NCBI GenBank assembly: GCA_963511305.1
Contig: CAUPIJ010000002.1
Coordinates: forward strand, 61,994-125,993
Origin: Propionimicrobium sp963511305
GTDB taxonomy: Bacteria > Actinomycetota > Actinomycetes > Propionibacteriales > Propionibacteriaceae
Direction: 5' to 3'
DNA: 64,000 nt
The notes beneath the pieces are model-generated. The model did no database searches. It saw only the letters and a program-made list of their open reading frames with translations, and was not told where the DNA came from. A program made the position numbers and the translations under genes. Below, one piece after another: positions 51,294 through 60,498 of this stretch (positions are counted from its first letter, which is position 1; each line of letters opens with the position of its first letter).

Positions 51294-52049
51294 TTGACCG
51301 ATTTTCGACTCTCCGGCGACGAACAGCCTGCCTGGCTGGCTAACTTCGCGGAGTCGGGGCTCGGAAAACTATTGGACAGGTTGGGTGTACGAGTTTCACC
51401 CGACCTGTTTGATTTAGCCCTGACGCATCGGTCGTGGGCTTACGAAAACGGCGAGGTGCCGCACAACGAGCGCCTGGAGTTCTTGGGCGATGCCGTGCTG
51501 GGCGTAATCGTCACCGATCATCTCTATCGCTCTCATCCGGACGAGCCCGAGGGCCATCTGGCTAAACTTCGCGCGGCCGTGGTCAGCTCCGCCGCTCTCG
51601 CCGACGTCGCCCGCGAGCTGCACATCGGCGGCCTGATCAAGCTCGGCAAGGGCGAGATCAGCACCCATGGCGATAACAAGACCTCCATCCTGGCCGATAC
51701 GATGGAGGCAATCATCGGTGCGATTTATCTGAGCTGCGGCATGGCGGAGGCAACCAGTTACGTACACGCCTTAGTGGACGCGCGCATTGAGGCAGCGGCA
51801 AACGCCGAGGAGAGCCTCGATTGGAAGACCTCCCTGCAGGAGATTGTCGCCGAGCTGGAGCTGCCAGCGCCGCACTACGAGGTCACCGGATCTGGGCCCG
51901 ATCACCTTCGCACCTTCTCCGCGGAAGTCGTCGTCGGCGACCAGAGCTATGGCCCGGGCATCGAAACCAGCAAAAAGCGCGCCGAGCAGCGCGCAGCAGA
52001 GATTGCTTATCGCAAGCTGAAGGCCCAGCAAGAGAGCCCGGATGCCTGA
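51294..52049 (+). CDS. rnc: Ribonuclease III
   Basis: A 251-residue double-strand-specific RNase of rRNA processing and mRNA decay. The catalytic signature NERLEFLGDAVLGVIVTDHLY and the second acidic helix are present, followed by the C-terminal double-stranded RNA-binding domain (DWKTSLQEIVAELELPAP onward). The TTG start directly abuts the rpmF stop, and the stop overlaps mutM by 8 nt. Confidence 0.95.
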   Translation: MTDFRLSGDEQPAWLANFAESGLGKLLDRLGVRVSPDLFDLALTHRSWAYENGEVPHNERLEFLGDAVLGVIVTDHLYRSHPDEPEGHLAKLRAAVVSSAALADVARELHIGGLIKLGKGEISTHGDNKTSILADTMEAIIGAIYLSCGMAEATSYVHALVDARIEAAANAEESLDWKTSLQEIVAELELPAPHYEVTGSGPDHLRTFSAEVVVGDQSYGPGIETSKKRAEQRAAEIAYRKLKAQQESPDA

Positions 52050-52893
52050 GCTGCCCGAGGTAGAGGTAGTCCGCAGAGGGCTGGAAAAGAACGTCACAGG
52101 CCGAAGGGTCTGTGGCGTCCGTGTATTACGCGACCGCCCGGTGCGCTGGGACGGCCCGCAGGCCTTCCGCGACGCCATGCTCGGGCGTACCCTGCTGGCT
52201 CCGCGCCGGCGCGGCAAGTATCTGTGGTTTCCGTTCGACGACGGTGACGCGATGCTCGCCCATCTGGGCATGAGCGGCCAGTTCAGAATCGACGATCCTG
52301 GCTCCGAGCTCGCCCCTAACACCAGGGTGATTTTCGACCTGGATGACGGCAGGCAGTTGCGCTTCGTCGATCAGCGAATGTTCGGTGGGCTGCAGTTTTC
52401 GGCAGGCGGTGCCGAGCTGCCGCAGCAGATCAGCCACATCGCGCTGGATCCGTTCGATGAGGAGTTCGACATCGAGGCCACCGTCGCCAAGATCCGAGCT
52501 AAGCGCTCCACCATCAAACGCGCGATCCTCGATCAGGGTGTGATAAGCGGAATCGGCAACATCTATGCCGATGAGAGCCTATGGCGGGCTCGGACGCACT
52601 ACGATTTTCCGACGCAACGGCTGACCGCAGCGCGCGCTAGACGGGTGTTGGAGACCGCGAAAGATGTCATGGCCGACTCTCTGCTGCAGGGCGGCACGAG
52701 CTTCGATGAGCTATACGTCGACGTCAACGGCTCTAGCGGCTACTTTTCGCGGAGCCTCAACGTCTACGGCCAAGAGGGCAAGGCGTGCACCAGGTGCGGC
52801 ACGAAGATCCGCCGAGATGCCTTCATGAATCGGTCGAGTTATTTGTGCCCAAAATGTCAACGACTTCCCAAGCCGCTCGCGGGAAAAGATTAA
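52042..52893 (+). CDS. mutM: Formamidopyrimidine-DNA glycosylase
   Basis: A 283-residue base-excision repair enzyme for 8-oxoguanine and related lesions. The catalytic Pro follows Met1 (MPELPEVE). The helix-two-turn-helix segment (GIGNIYADESLWRA) and C-terminal zinc finger (CTRCGTKI...CPKCQ) are complete. Overlaps rnc. Confidence 0.96.
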   Translation: MPELPEVEVVRRGLEKNVTGRRVCGVRVLRDRPVRWDGPQAFRDAMLGRTLLAPRRRGKYLWFPFDDGDAMLAHLGMSGQFRIDDPGSELAPNTRVIFDLDDGRQLRFVDQRMFGGLQFSAGGAELPQQISHIALDPFDEEFDIEATVAKIRAKRSTIKRAILDQGVISGIGNIYADESLWRARTHYDFPTQRLTAARARRVLETAKDVMADSLLQGGTSFDELYVDVNGSSGYFSRSLNVYGQEGKACTRCGTKIRRDAFMNRSSYLCPKCQRLPKPLAGKD

Positions 52894-52906
52894 GTAGGCG
52901 TTAGAT

Positions 52907-53431
52907 TTGGTGACTATGGAAAGAGGAAAGCTCGGCATCGTGGCGGAATTCATCCGCTTCGGCATCGTTGGCGGCTCCGGATTCGTCGTCAATATGATCG
53001 TCACCTTCATCATGACGAAGCTGAACGGCGGCACTCAAAACGACAACAACGTGGTCTTCCAGCTGCCCGGTCCGTTTGCTTTTCGCTACACGATCCTGGT
53101 TTGGATTGTGGCTTTCCTGATCGCCAACGTCTGGAATTTCCAGATCAACCGAAGCTGGACGTTCAAACGCGAGCATAAGCGCGGCTGGTGGGCGGAATTC
53201 TGGCCGTTCTTCATCGTCGGCCTGGTGGCCGCGGTGGCGGGCATCTTCATCAAGATCGGCTTCACCAACCCCGAGTCGTTCATGTACCTGCCCGATCCGC
53301 CCTTCAACGACCACGAGGGTCTGCGCGCCAGGGCTTACTGGGCGCAGCTCTTCACCATCGTGTTGACCATGCCTATCAACTACCTAGTCAATAAGGTGTG
53401 GACGTTCCGAGCACTCGAGCCAGAGGCGTAA
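52907..53431 (+). CDS. GtrA-like membrane protein
   Basis: About 174 residues with four predicted helices. FIRFGIVGGSGFVVNMIVTF and the WNFQINRSWTFK / NYLVNKVWTFR pairs are typical of the GtrA family, small flippase-like proteins of polyprenyl-linked sugars or teichoic acid modification. The start may be TTG 52907, GTG 52910 or ATG 52916; the last would be near-leaderless behind TAGATT. The substrate is unknown. Confidence 0.88.
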   Translation: MVTMERGKLGIVAEFIRFGIVGGSGFVVNMIVTFIMTKLNGGTQNDNNVVFQLPGPFAFRYTILVWIVAFLIANVWNFQINRSWTFKREHKRGWWAEFWPFFIVGLVAAVAGIFIKIGFTNPESFMYLPDPPFNDHEGLRARAYWAQLFTIVLTMPINYLVNKVWTFRALEPEA

Positions 53432-53434
53432 GAC

Positions 53435-56400
53435 ATGTATCTCAAGAGCCTCACGCTGAAGGGTTTCAAGTCGTTTGCCTCGGCAACGACGCTTAACTTC
53501 GAGCCCGGAATCACCGCCATCGTCGGCCCCAATGGCTCCGGCAAATCCAACGTTGTGGACGCGCTGGCCTGGGTGATGGGCGAGCAGGGCGCCAAGTCGT
53601 TGCGCGGCGGCAAGATGGAGGACGTCATCTTCGCCGGCACTGCAGGAAAGGCGGCGCTGGGTCGAGCAGAGGTCTCGCTGACCATCGACAACTCTGATGG
53701 CCTGCTGCCGATCGACTACACCGAGGTAACAATCAGCCGCACGCTGTTCCGCGCCGGCGGCTCGGAATATGCCATCAACGGCAACACCTGCAGGCTGCTT
53801 GATGTTCAGGAGCTGCTTAGCGACACCGGCATGGGTCGCGAGATGCACGTCATCGTCGGGCAGGGTCAGCTGGATCAGATCCTTCGCGCGACCCCCGAAG
53901 TCAGGCGAGGTTTCATCGAGGAAGCCGCCGGTGTTCTCAAGCACAAGCGCCGTAAGGAGAAGGCCAGCAGGAAGCTCGACGCAACCCAGCAGAACCTTGA
54001 GCGGCTGAACGACCTGATCCGCGAGATCCGTCGCCAGCTCAAGCCGCTTGGCAGACAGGCGCAGGTGGCCAGGCGGGCCGCCGTCATCCAGGCCGAGCTG
54101 CGCGATTCGCGCGCCAGGCTGCTTGCCGACGACTACACCCAGGCGACGCTGGCCCTGGAGTCCGAGCTAGCCGGTGAGAAGGCCGCGGCCGAGGCCAAGG
54201 AGGCCGCGAATAAGCGCGTCGAGCAGGCCGCCCAGGACGAGTTGGCCGCAGAGCAGAACCTCGCCGAGCTGAGCCCCGTGCTTAACCAGGCGCAAGAGAT
54301 CTGGTACTCGATCAGCGGGCTGCGCGAGCGGGTCTCGACAACCATCTCGATTTCCGCGGAGCGAATGCGCTACAGCGCTGCCCAGCCGAACGTTACTTCT
54401 GGGCGCGATCCTGACGAGCTGGACGCCCAAGCCGCCGCGGCCAGGGAACAGGAGGTGGCACTGGCCGCCGAGGCGGAAGCCGCGAAGAACGCCCTGGACG
54501 AGGCCAGCCAGAAGCGCAAGGACGTTGAGGAGCGCCACGACGCCGCAGAGAAGACCTACAACTCGGCCTTAAGAGCAGTTGCCGATCGCCGCGAGGGGCT
54601 GGCCAAGCTAAACGGGAAAGTAGCGTCGCTGAAATCGCGAATGCAGGCGGCCGCCGAGGAGGTCGAGCGGCTCAAGCAGCGCCGCGACGACGCTCTAGAG
54701 CGGGCGAAGCAGGCCGATATTAAATACACCGAGCTCGAGACCCAGATCACCGGCGTCACCGACGGCGAGGTCAATCTCGACGCCCTCTTCGAACAGACCG
54801 ACGAGAAGTTGGTCGCCGCTAAGCAACACCAGGCAGAGATCGTCGAGCGCGCCCAGCAGGCCGCAAGCGAACTGGCGGCCCTGAGCGCCAGGCTCGAAGC
54901 CCTCGAGATGGGACTGGATCGCCGGGACGGTTCCGCAGCGCTGCTCGAGTCGGATCTGGCGGGTGCCCTCGGCTCGATCGTCAAGCTGGTCAAGGTTGAG
55001 CCCAAGTGGCGCTCTGCCATCTCCGCCGCTCTCGGCATGGCTGCTGAGGCTATCGTCGTCTCCGGAGTAGCGACCGCGTCGGACGCGCTCGGCATGTTGA
55101 AGGAGAAGGATCTGGGCAGGGCAGCGATGATCTTGGCCGATGCGCCTAGCCCGCAGACAAATCTGCCAAAGCTGCCTGACTACGCTAAATACGCCATCGA
55201 AGTCATCGAATCTGAGGGTGGGCTGAAGAACGGCCTGGCGAATATCCTGGGTGCGACCGCGCTGGTCGATGATCTGGAGACGGCCAAGAGGCTGGTCGAG
55301 AGCCTGCCGCAGATCACCGCGGTGACCGCCGGCGGGGACATCGTCAGCTCATTCCTGACCGTCGGCGGCTCCGACGCGAAGCCCTCGCTGATCGAGGTAC
55401 AGGCAGCCGTCGAGGCCGCCGCCCAAGCAAAGAAGGAAGCTGCCGCCGAGGTTGAGCAGCTGAGGTTTGCTCGTGCCAAGGCCGATGCGCAGCTTGAGGA
55501 CGCCAGGCAGGCCAACGAGGCCGCGCTGGAGCAGCTGAATGTTTCCGACGCCAAGATGACCGCGCTCGCCGAACAGATCAACACGCTGGGTCAGGAGTCC
55601 GTCGCCGCCAACGAGGAGGCCACCCGGCTGGAGCAGGCTATAAAGAACGCCGAGGGGGCAAGCGAAACCGATGCTCTGGAACTCGTCGAGCTGGAGCAGC
55701 GCCTCGCGGTAGCCAGCGACGAGACTCAGACCCAGGAGCCCGATGCCGCCGAGCGAGACGAGTTGGCTGTTTCGGCGCGCATGGCCAGGCAGGATGAGAT
55801 GGAGGCCAGGCTGGCTTTGCGCACGGTAGAGGAGCGGGTGCGCTCGTTGTCGGGCAGGGCGGACGCGTTGAGCCGTGCGGCGGCGAGCGAGCGGCTGGCA
55901 AGGCAGAAGGCTCAGGCGGAGGCCGAACAGCTGCGCCGGGAGGCCATGATCGCGGCCGCTGTCCACGAGGGTGCGCTGTGGCTGGCCGATCGTGTAGACG
56001 AAGCGAAACAGGCGGCCGGGCAGCGTCGCAGCGAGCTCGAGGAGTCTAGGGTCAAGGCCGACAAGGACTTGGCGGCAGCGCGCGAGCAGTCCCGCGAGGC
56101 GCAGCGGGCGCTGGACAAACTGGTGGAGGGCGCGCACCGCGACGAGATGGCCCGCATCGAGATGAAGATGCGTGTGGAGCGGGTGGCCGAGCAGGCCATG
56201 ACCGAGCTGGGGCTTGATCCCGATGTCTTGATTGGCGAATACGGGCCCGAGTTGATGGTTCCGGTGCTCGTTCACGAGGACGGGATCGCGGTGGCCGAGG
56301 ATGACGAGGTCAAGCTGGAGCCCGTGCCGTATGTGCGCGCTGAGCAGGCCAAGCGCGCAAAGAAGGCCCAGAAAGACCTGGAGTTGCTAGGGCGGGTTAA

Positions 56401-56986
56401 CCCGCTGGCGCTCGAGGAGTTCGAGGCGATGAGCGAGCGGCACACGTTTCTGGCTAACCAGGCAGACGACCTGAAGAAGACCCGCAAGGATCTGCTGGAG
56501 CTGATCGACGACGTCGACAACCGAGTGCAGGAGGCTTTCGAGAGCGCTTACAAGGACGTCGCGGTTACTTTCACCGACGTCTTCGCCAGGCTTTTCCCTG
56601 GTGGCAAGGGCAAACTGGTGCTGACCGATCCGAACGACATGCTGAACACTGGCGTGGACGTCGAGGCCAAGCCGGCGGGCAAGAAAGTCAAACGGCTCTC
56701 GCTGCTGTCGGGTGGCGAGCGCTCCCTGGTTGCAGTGGCCTTCCTGGTCAGCCTGTTCATCGCAAGGCCGAGCCCGTTTTATATTCTCGACGAGGTCGAG
56801 GCCGCCCTGGACGACGTTAACCTCGGGCGCCTGCTCGACATTTATCGCCAGCTTCGCGAGTCCTCGCAGCTGCTGGTGATCACCCACCAGAAGCGCACGA
56901 TGGAGATCGCCGACGCGCTCTACGGCGTCACGATGCGTCAAGACGGCATCTCGACTGTCATCTCGCAGCGACTCAGCGACGGCTAG
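53435..56986 (+). CDS. smc: Chromosome segregation ATPase SMC
   Basis: A 1183-residue condensin core. The N-terminal Walker A GPNGSGKSNVVDALAWVMGEQ, two long coiled-coil arms rich in Ala/Glu/Arg, a central hinge (about 500-650, including GALGSIVKLVKVE...), and the C-terminal signature LLSGGERSLVAVAFL with Walker B FYILDEVEAALDD are all present. It dimerises, and with ScpAB organises and segregates chromosomes. It starts 3 nt after gtrA. Confidence 0.97.
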   Translation: MYLKSLTLKGFKSFASATTLNFEPGITAIVGPNGSGKSNVVDALAWVMGEQGAKSLRGGKMEDVIFAGTAGKAALGRAEVSLTIDNSDGLLPIDYTEVTISRTLFRAGGSEYAINGNTCRLLDVQELLSDTGMGREMHVIVGQGQLDQILRATPEVRRGFIEEAAGVLKHKRRKEKASRKLDATQQNLERLNDLIREIRRQLKPLGRQAQVARRAAVIQAELRDSRARLLADDYTQATLALESELAGEKAAAEAKEAANKRVEQAAQDELAAEQNLAELSPVLNQAQEIWYSISGLRERVSTTISISAERMRYSAAQPNVTSGRDPDELDAQAAAAREQEVALAAEAEAAKNALDEASQKRKDVEERHDAAEKTYNSALRAVADRREGLAKLNGKVASLKSRMQAAAEEVERLKQRRDDALERAKQADIKYTELETQITGVTDGEVNLDALFEQTDEKLVAAKQHQAEIVERAQQAASELAALSARLEALEMGLDRRDGSAALLESDLAGALGSIVKLVKVEPKWRSAISAALGMAAEAIVVSGVATASDALGMLKEKDLGRAAMILADAPSPQTNLPKLPDYAKYAIEVIESEGGLKNGLANILGATALVDDLETAKRLVESLPQITAVTAGGDIVSSFLTVGGSDAKPSLIEVQAAVEAAAQAKKEAAAEVEQLRFARAKADAQLEDARQANEAALEQLNVSDAKMTALAEQINTLGQESVAANEEATRLEQAIKNAEGASETDALELVELEQRLAVASDETQTQEPDAAERDELAVSARMARQDEMEARLALRTVEERVRSLSGRADALSRAAASERLARQKAQAEAEQLRREAMIAAAVHEGALWLADRVDEAKQAAGQRRSELEESRVKADKDLAAAREQSREAQRALDKLVEGAHRDEMARIEMKMRVERVAEQAMTELGLDPDVLIGEYGPELMVPVLVHEDGIAVAEDDEVKLEPVPYVRAEQAKRAKKAQKDLELLGRVNPLALEEFEAMSERHTFLANQADDLKKTRKDLLELIDDVDNRVQEAFESAYKDVAVTFTDVFARLFPGGKGKLVLTDPNDMLNTGVDVEAKPAGKKVKRLSLLSGGERSLVAVAFLVSLFIARPSPFYILDEVEAALDDVNLGRLLDIYRQLRESSQLLVITHQKRTMEIADALYGVTMRQDGISTVISQRLSDG

Positions 56987-56998
56987 GTCTGAGTCAGG

Positions 56999-57514
56999 GT
57001 GACTGAGATGAAAAGGGTTGAGATCAGGCGTAGCGCCCGTCGCAAAAAGACGGTTTCGGGCCGCGTGGACGGCGAGAAGATCATTGTCAACGTGCCAGCC
57101 AACCTTTCCGCAGCCAGGGAGCGCAAGGTGGTCGACGACATGGTCAAGAAGCTACAGGCCAAGATCGGCAAGATCGCCGCGCCGAAGACCGACGAGGCGC
57201 TGCAGGCCAGGGCAGAGACGCTGGTCGCTAATTTTCTGGATCCTCAGGTGGGCTCGGCACCCAGGCCGGTTAGCGTGCGATGGGTCGGCAACCAGAATCA
57301 TCGCTGGGGCTCTTGCACCATCGACGACGCCGCCATCAGAATCTCCGACCGCATGAAGCCGATGCCCGATTGGGTGGTTGATTACGTTCTGCTGCACGAG
57401 CTCGTCCACCTCATCGAGGCGAATCATTCGCCCAGGTTCAAGCGGTTGCTGGCCGCCTATCCGCGCCTCGAGCGCGCCCAGGGCTTCCTCGAAGGTTGGC
57501 AGGCTCGGGGTTAG
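56999..57514 (+). CDS. YgjP-like (DUF45) M48-related metallopeptidase
   Basis: A 171-residue predicted cytoplasmic zinc protease. The active-site motif LLHELVHLIEANHSPRF with the third ligand downstream, and the WVGNQNHRWGSCT segment (the family's RWGSC), define DUF45/YgjP. No membrane helix is seen. The biological substrate is unknown. It starts at GTG 12 nt after smc. Confidence 0.88.
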   Translation: MTEMKRVEIRRSARRKKTVSGRVDGEKIIVNVPANLSAARERKVVDDMVKKLQAKIGKIAAPKTDEALQARAETLVANFLDPQVGSAPRPVSVRWVGNQNHRWGSCTIDDAAIRISDRMKPMPDWVVDYVLLHELVHLIEANHSPRFKRLLAAYPRLERAQGFLEGWQARG

Positions 57515-57595
57515 TGTTGGCGAAACCGGCCTGGTGTTGTCAGCGCCGGGCAGCCATTTCAGGCTGATGCGGGCTAGCGGGTAGGCTTGGGCAGC

Positions 57596-58864
57596 GTGGG
57601 AGATCTAGTTTTTTGGATTTTAATTGCTCTGATGCTGGGCGCGGTTGCGGTCGCCGGCCTGAGCATCTATTTGACGCGCGGCCGCCGCAAGCCGGTTGAG
57701 GCCGAAGATCGTAAGGAAGTAACTGCCGGCGAGCAGGAGCCGCTGGTCGAGGCGCCAAAGGTTTCTGATCAGGAAACCCAAAAGGTTTCCGAAAAGGAAA
57801 CCCAAAAGGTTTCCGACAAGGAAACCCAAAAGGTTTCTGGAACAGAAAACGCAGAGGTTGCTGAAGAAGCAGAGGTTTCTGAGCCCGAGGTAGCTGAAGA
57901 AACCCCGGCTGAGCTGGAAGAGTCCGAGGTCGAGGCCGTCGAGGAGCCCCGCTCTCGCATGGCCCGGCTGCGCAGGCGTCTTGCATCCTCCAATAACGCT
58001 CTGGCTAGGGCGTTGGCCGATTTGCTGGCCAGCGACAAGATAGACGACGACACCTGGGACGATTTCGAGACCACGCTGATCACGTCCGATCTTGGCGTCG
58101 GCCCGGCTACCGAGCTGGTAGAGAAGTTGCGCAAGAGGCTGTCGATCGACGGCATCTCCGACCCCGCCCTGGCAAAGGAAGCGTTGCGCGAGGAGCTGGT
58201 CAAGCTGGTAGACCCGTCGCTCGACCGCTCGCTAAACCTCGACCACGTTGAGGGCAAGCCTGCCGTAGTGATGATGGTTGGCGTGAATGGCACTGGTAAG
58301 ACAACCACCTGCGGCAAACTGGGGCGCGTGCTGGTCGCCGACGGTAAGTCCGTGCTGTTTGGCGCTGCCGACACCTTCCGCGCTGCAGCCGCCGAGCAGT
58401 TGACCACCTGGGGTCAGCGGGTGGGCGTTGAAACCGTTCGCGGCGAGGAGGGCTCAGACCCTGCCTCTGTCGCCTTCAATGCGGTAGACGCGGGCATCGA
58501 GCAGGGCGCCGATGTCGTGCTCATCGACACCGCTGGCCGGCTACACACCAAGACCGGCCTGATGGACGAGCTCGGCAAGGTCAAGCGCGTCATCGAGAAG
58601 AAGGCCCTGGTCAGCGAGGTACTGCTCGTGCTAGATGCCACCACCGGCCAGAACGGCCTGACGCAGGCCAGGATCTTCGCCGAGGTAGTGGAGGTCACCG
58701 GAATCGTGCTTACCAAGCTGGACGGCTCGGCCAAGGGCGGGATCGTTGTTCAGGTGCAGCGCGAGCTTGGTGTCCCGGTCAAGTTCATCGGCCTGGGTGA
58801 GGGCGCGGACGATCTCGCGCCGTTCGACGCCGAGGGCTTCGTCGCAGGCCTGCTGGGCGAATAA
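57596..58864 (+). CDS. ftsY: Signal recognition particle receptor FtsY
   Basis: About 422 residues. An N-terminal membrane helix (GDLVFWILIALMLGAVAVAGLSIYL) is followed by an acidic A domain containing three perfect-looking 8-residue repeats (about 55-78) and many Glu/Val-rich segments. The NG domain has GVNGTGKTTTCGKLGRVL, DTAGRL and LTKLDGSAKGG. It docks SRP-ribosome complexes at the membrane together with Ffh, encoded next. GTG 57596 lies 8 nt after a TAGGCT -10-like element, and an in-frame TTG at 57587 is the alternative. Confidence 0.94.
   Translation: MGDLVFWILIALMLGAVAVAGLSIYLTRGRRKPVEAEDRKEVTAGEQEPLVEAPKVSDQETQKVSEKETQKVSDKETQKVSGTENAEVAEEAEVSEPEVAEETPAELEESEVEAVEEPRSRMARLRRRLASSNNALARALADLLASDKIDDDTWDDFETTLITSDLGVGPATELVEKLRKRLSIDGISDPALAKEALREELVKLVDPSLDRSLNLDHVEGKPAVVMMVGVNGTGKTTTCGKLGRVLVADGKSVLFGAADTFRAAAAEQLTTWGQRVGVETVRGEEGSDPASVAFNAVDAGIEQGADVVLIDTAGRLHTKTGLMDELGKVKRVIEKKALVSEVLLVLDATTGQNGLTQARIFAEVVEVTGIVLTKLDGSAKGGIVVQVQRELGVPVKFIGLGEGADDLAPFDAEGFVAGLLGE
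57757..57840 (+). repeat. 24-bp tandem repeat inside ftsY
   Basis: Three copies of a 24-nt unit (AAAGGTTTC...GGAAACCCA) plus a 12-nt partial copy encode KVSDQETQ, KVSEKETQ, KVSDKETQ and KVSG. Each unit also contains the inverted repeat GGTTTC/GAAACC. It lies in the acidic, poorly conserved A domain, where length variation is tolerated. Confidence 0.93.
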
Positions 58865-58930
58865 AACGTCGGCTTTCCTGGCGATAAAAAGGCATTGCTA
58901 GGCTGAAAGCCTGAACTTACGGAGGAACGC

Positions 58931-60490
58931 GTGTTTGATACCCTGCAAGATCGTCTTGCCGCAACATTCAAGAATCTGCGCAACAAAGGCAGGCTAACCG
59001 ACGCCGATATCGACTCGACAGCTCGTGAGATTCGCATCGCGCTGCTCGAGGCGGACGTCAACCTGGCGGTAGTTAAAGAGTTCATCGCCGCGCTGAAGCA
59101 GCGCGCCCACGGCGAGGAGCTCTCCAAGGCGCTCAACCCAACCCAGCAGATTGTCAAGATCGTCAATGAGGAGCTCATCGAGATCCTCGGCGGGGCGACG
59201 CGCACCATCCAGTTCGCGAAGAATCCGCCCACCGTCATCATGCTTGCCGGCCTGCAGGGTGCAGGTAAAACCACGCTGGCGGGTAAGCTCGCCAAGCATT
59301 TAAAGGAGGGCAAGCACAGCCTGCTGCTGGTTGCAGCAGACCTGCAGCGCCCGAACGCAGTCCAGCAGTTGCAGGTGGTCGGCGAGCGGGCCGGAGCCGC
59401 TGTCTATGCGCCCCAGCCCGGCAACGGCATCGGTGATCCGATCCAGGTCGCCCGCGACTCCATCGACTACGCGCGCACCCAGCTGCATGACGTCGTGATT
59501 ATCGATACTGCCGGCCGCCTCGGCGTCGACGAGGAGATGATCGAGCAGGCCAGCCAGATCAAACAGGCCACCAACCCCGACGAGACCCTTTTCGTCGTCG
59601 ACGCGATGATCGGCCAGGACGCCGTCAACACCGCCCGGGCTTTCGAGGACGGCGTCGGAGTCAGCGGCGTCGTCTTGACCAAGCTCGACGGCGATGCCCG
59701 CGGTGGTGCCGCGCTGTCCATCGCTAAGGTGCTAGGCAAGCCGATCATGTTCGCCTCCAACGGCGAAAAGCTAGAAGACTTCGACGTCTTCCACCCCGAT
59801 CGCATGGCCAGCCGGATTCTAGGCATGGGCGACATGCTCACGCTCATCGAACAGGCCGAGAAGGCTTTCGACAAGAAGCAGTCCGAGGAGGCCGCGGCCA
59901 AGCTGCTAAGCGGCAAGGGCGAATTCGGCCTGGACGACTTCCTCGCTCAGATGCAGCAGATGCGCCGCATGGGGCCGATGTCCAAGATTTTCGGCATGCT
60001 GCCTGGCATGGGCCAGATGAAGGACGCCATCGCCAACATTGACGAGAAGCAGATAGACCGCATCGAGGCCATCATCTACTCGATGACTCCGGCAGAGCGC
60101 TCCGACGTCAGCATCCTGAATGGTTCCAGGCGTGCCCGCATCGCGCGCGGTTCAGGCGTCGAGGTTAAGGACGTCAACGAGTTAGTCAAGCGCTTCACCG
60201 AGGCCAGGAAGATGATGACCCGCATGGGCTCGATGATGGGCGGCCTGCCCGGCGTGGGCGGCGGCGCCAAGCCGAATCGGCAAAACCAGCGCAAGAAGAA
60301 GGCGCGCGGTGGCCGGAAGGTCTCGGGTAACCCGGCCAAGCGTGCGGCCCAGGCACAGGGCAAGAAGGCTCAGCAGGTCGCGCCGCAAGAATCGCCATTC
60401 GGCTTGCCCACCGCTGAGCAGCAGGGCGGCTACTTCAAGCTGCCCCCGCAGGTGGCTCAGATGCTCAAAGACTCCGGCATGGGTAACTAG
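58931..60490 (+). CDS. ffh: Signal recognition particle protein Ffh
   Basis: A 519-residue GTPase subunit of SRP. The N domain, G domain (LAGLQGAGKTTLAGKLAKHL, IIDTAGRLGVDEEM, LTKLDGDARGGAAL) and the methionine-rich M domain (MQQMRRMGPMSKIFGMLPGMGQM; RIARGSGVEVKDVN) are complete, with a Lys/Gln-rich tail. GGAGG precedes the GTG. No 4.5S RNA gene was seen in the window. Confidence 0.97.
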   Translation: MFDTLQDRLAATFKNLRNKGRLTDADIDSTAREIRIALLEADVNLAVVKEFIAALKQRAHGEELSKALNPTQQIVKIVNEELIEILGGATRTIQFAKNPPTVIMLAGLQGAGKTTLAGKLAKHLKEGKHSLLLVAADLQRPNAVQQLQVVGERAGAAVYAPQPGNGIGDPIQVARDSIDYARTQLHDVVIIDTAGRLGVDEEMIEQASQIKQATNPDETLFVVDAMIGQDAVNTARAFEDGVGVSGVVLTKLDGDARGGAALSIAKVLGKPIMFASNGEKLEDFDVFHPDRMASRILGMGDMLTLIEQAEKAFDKKQSEEAAAKLLSGKGEFGLDDFLAQMQQMRRMGPMSKIFGMLPGMGQMKDAIANIDEKQIDRIEAIIYSMTPAERSDVSILNGSRRARIARGSGVEVKDVNELVKRFTEARKMMTRMGSMMGGLPGVGGGAKPNRQNQRKKKARGGRKVSGNPAKRAAQAQGKKAQQVAPQESPFGLPTAEQQGGYFKLPPQVAQMLKDSGMGN

Positions 60491-60498
60491 GGCAGGCC

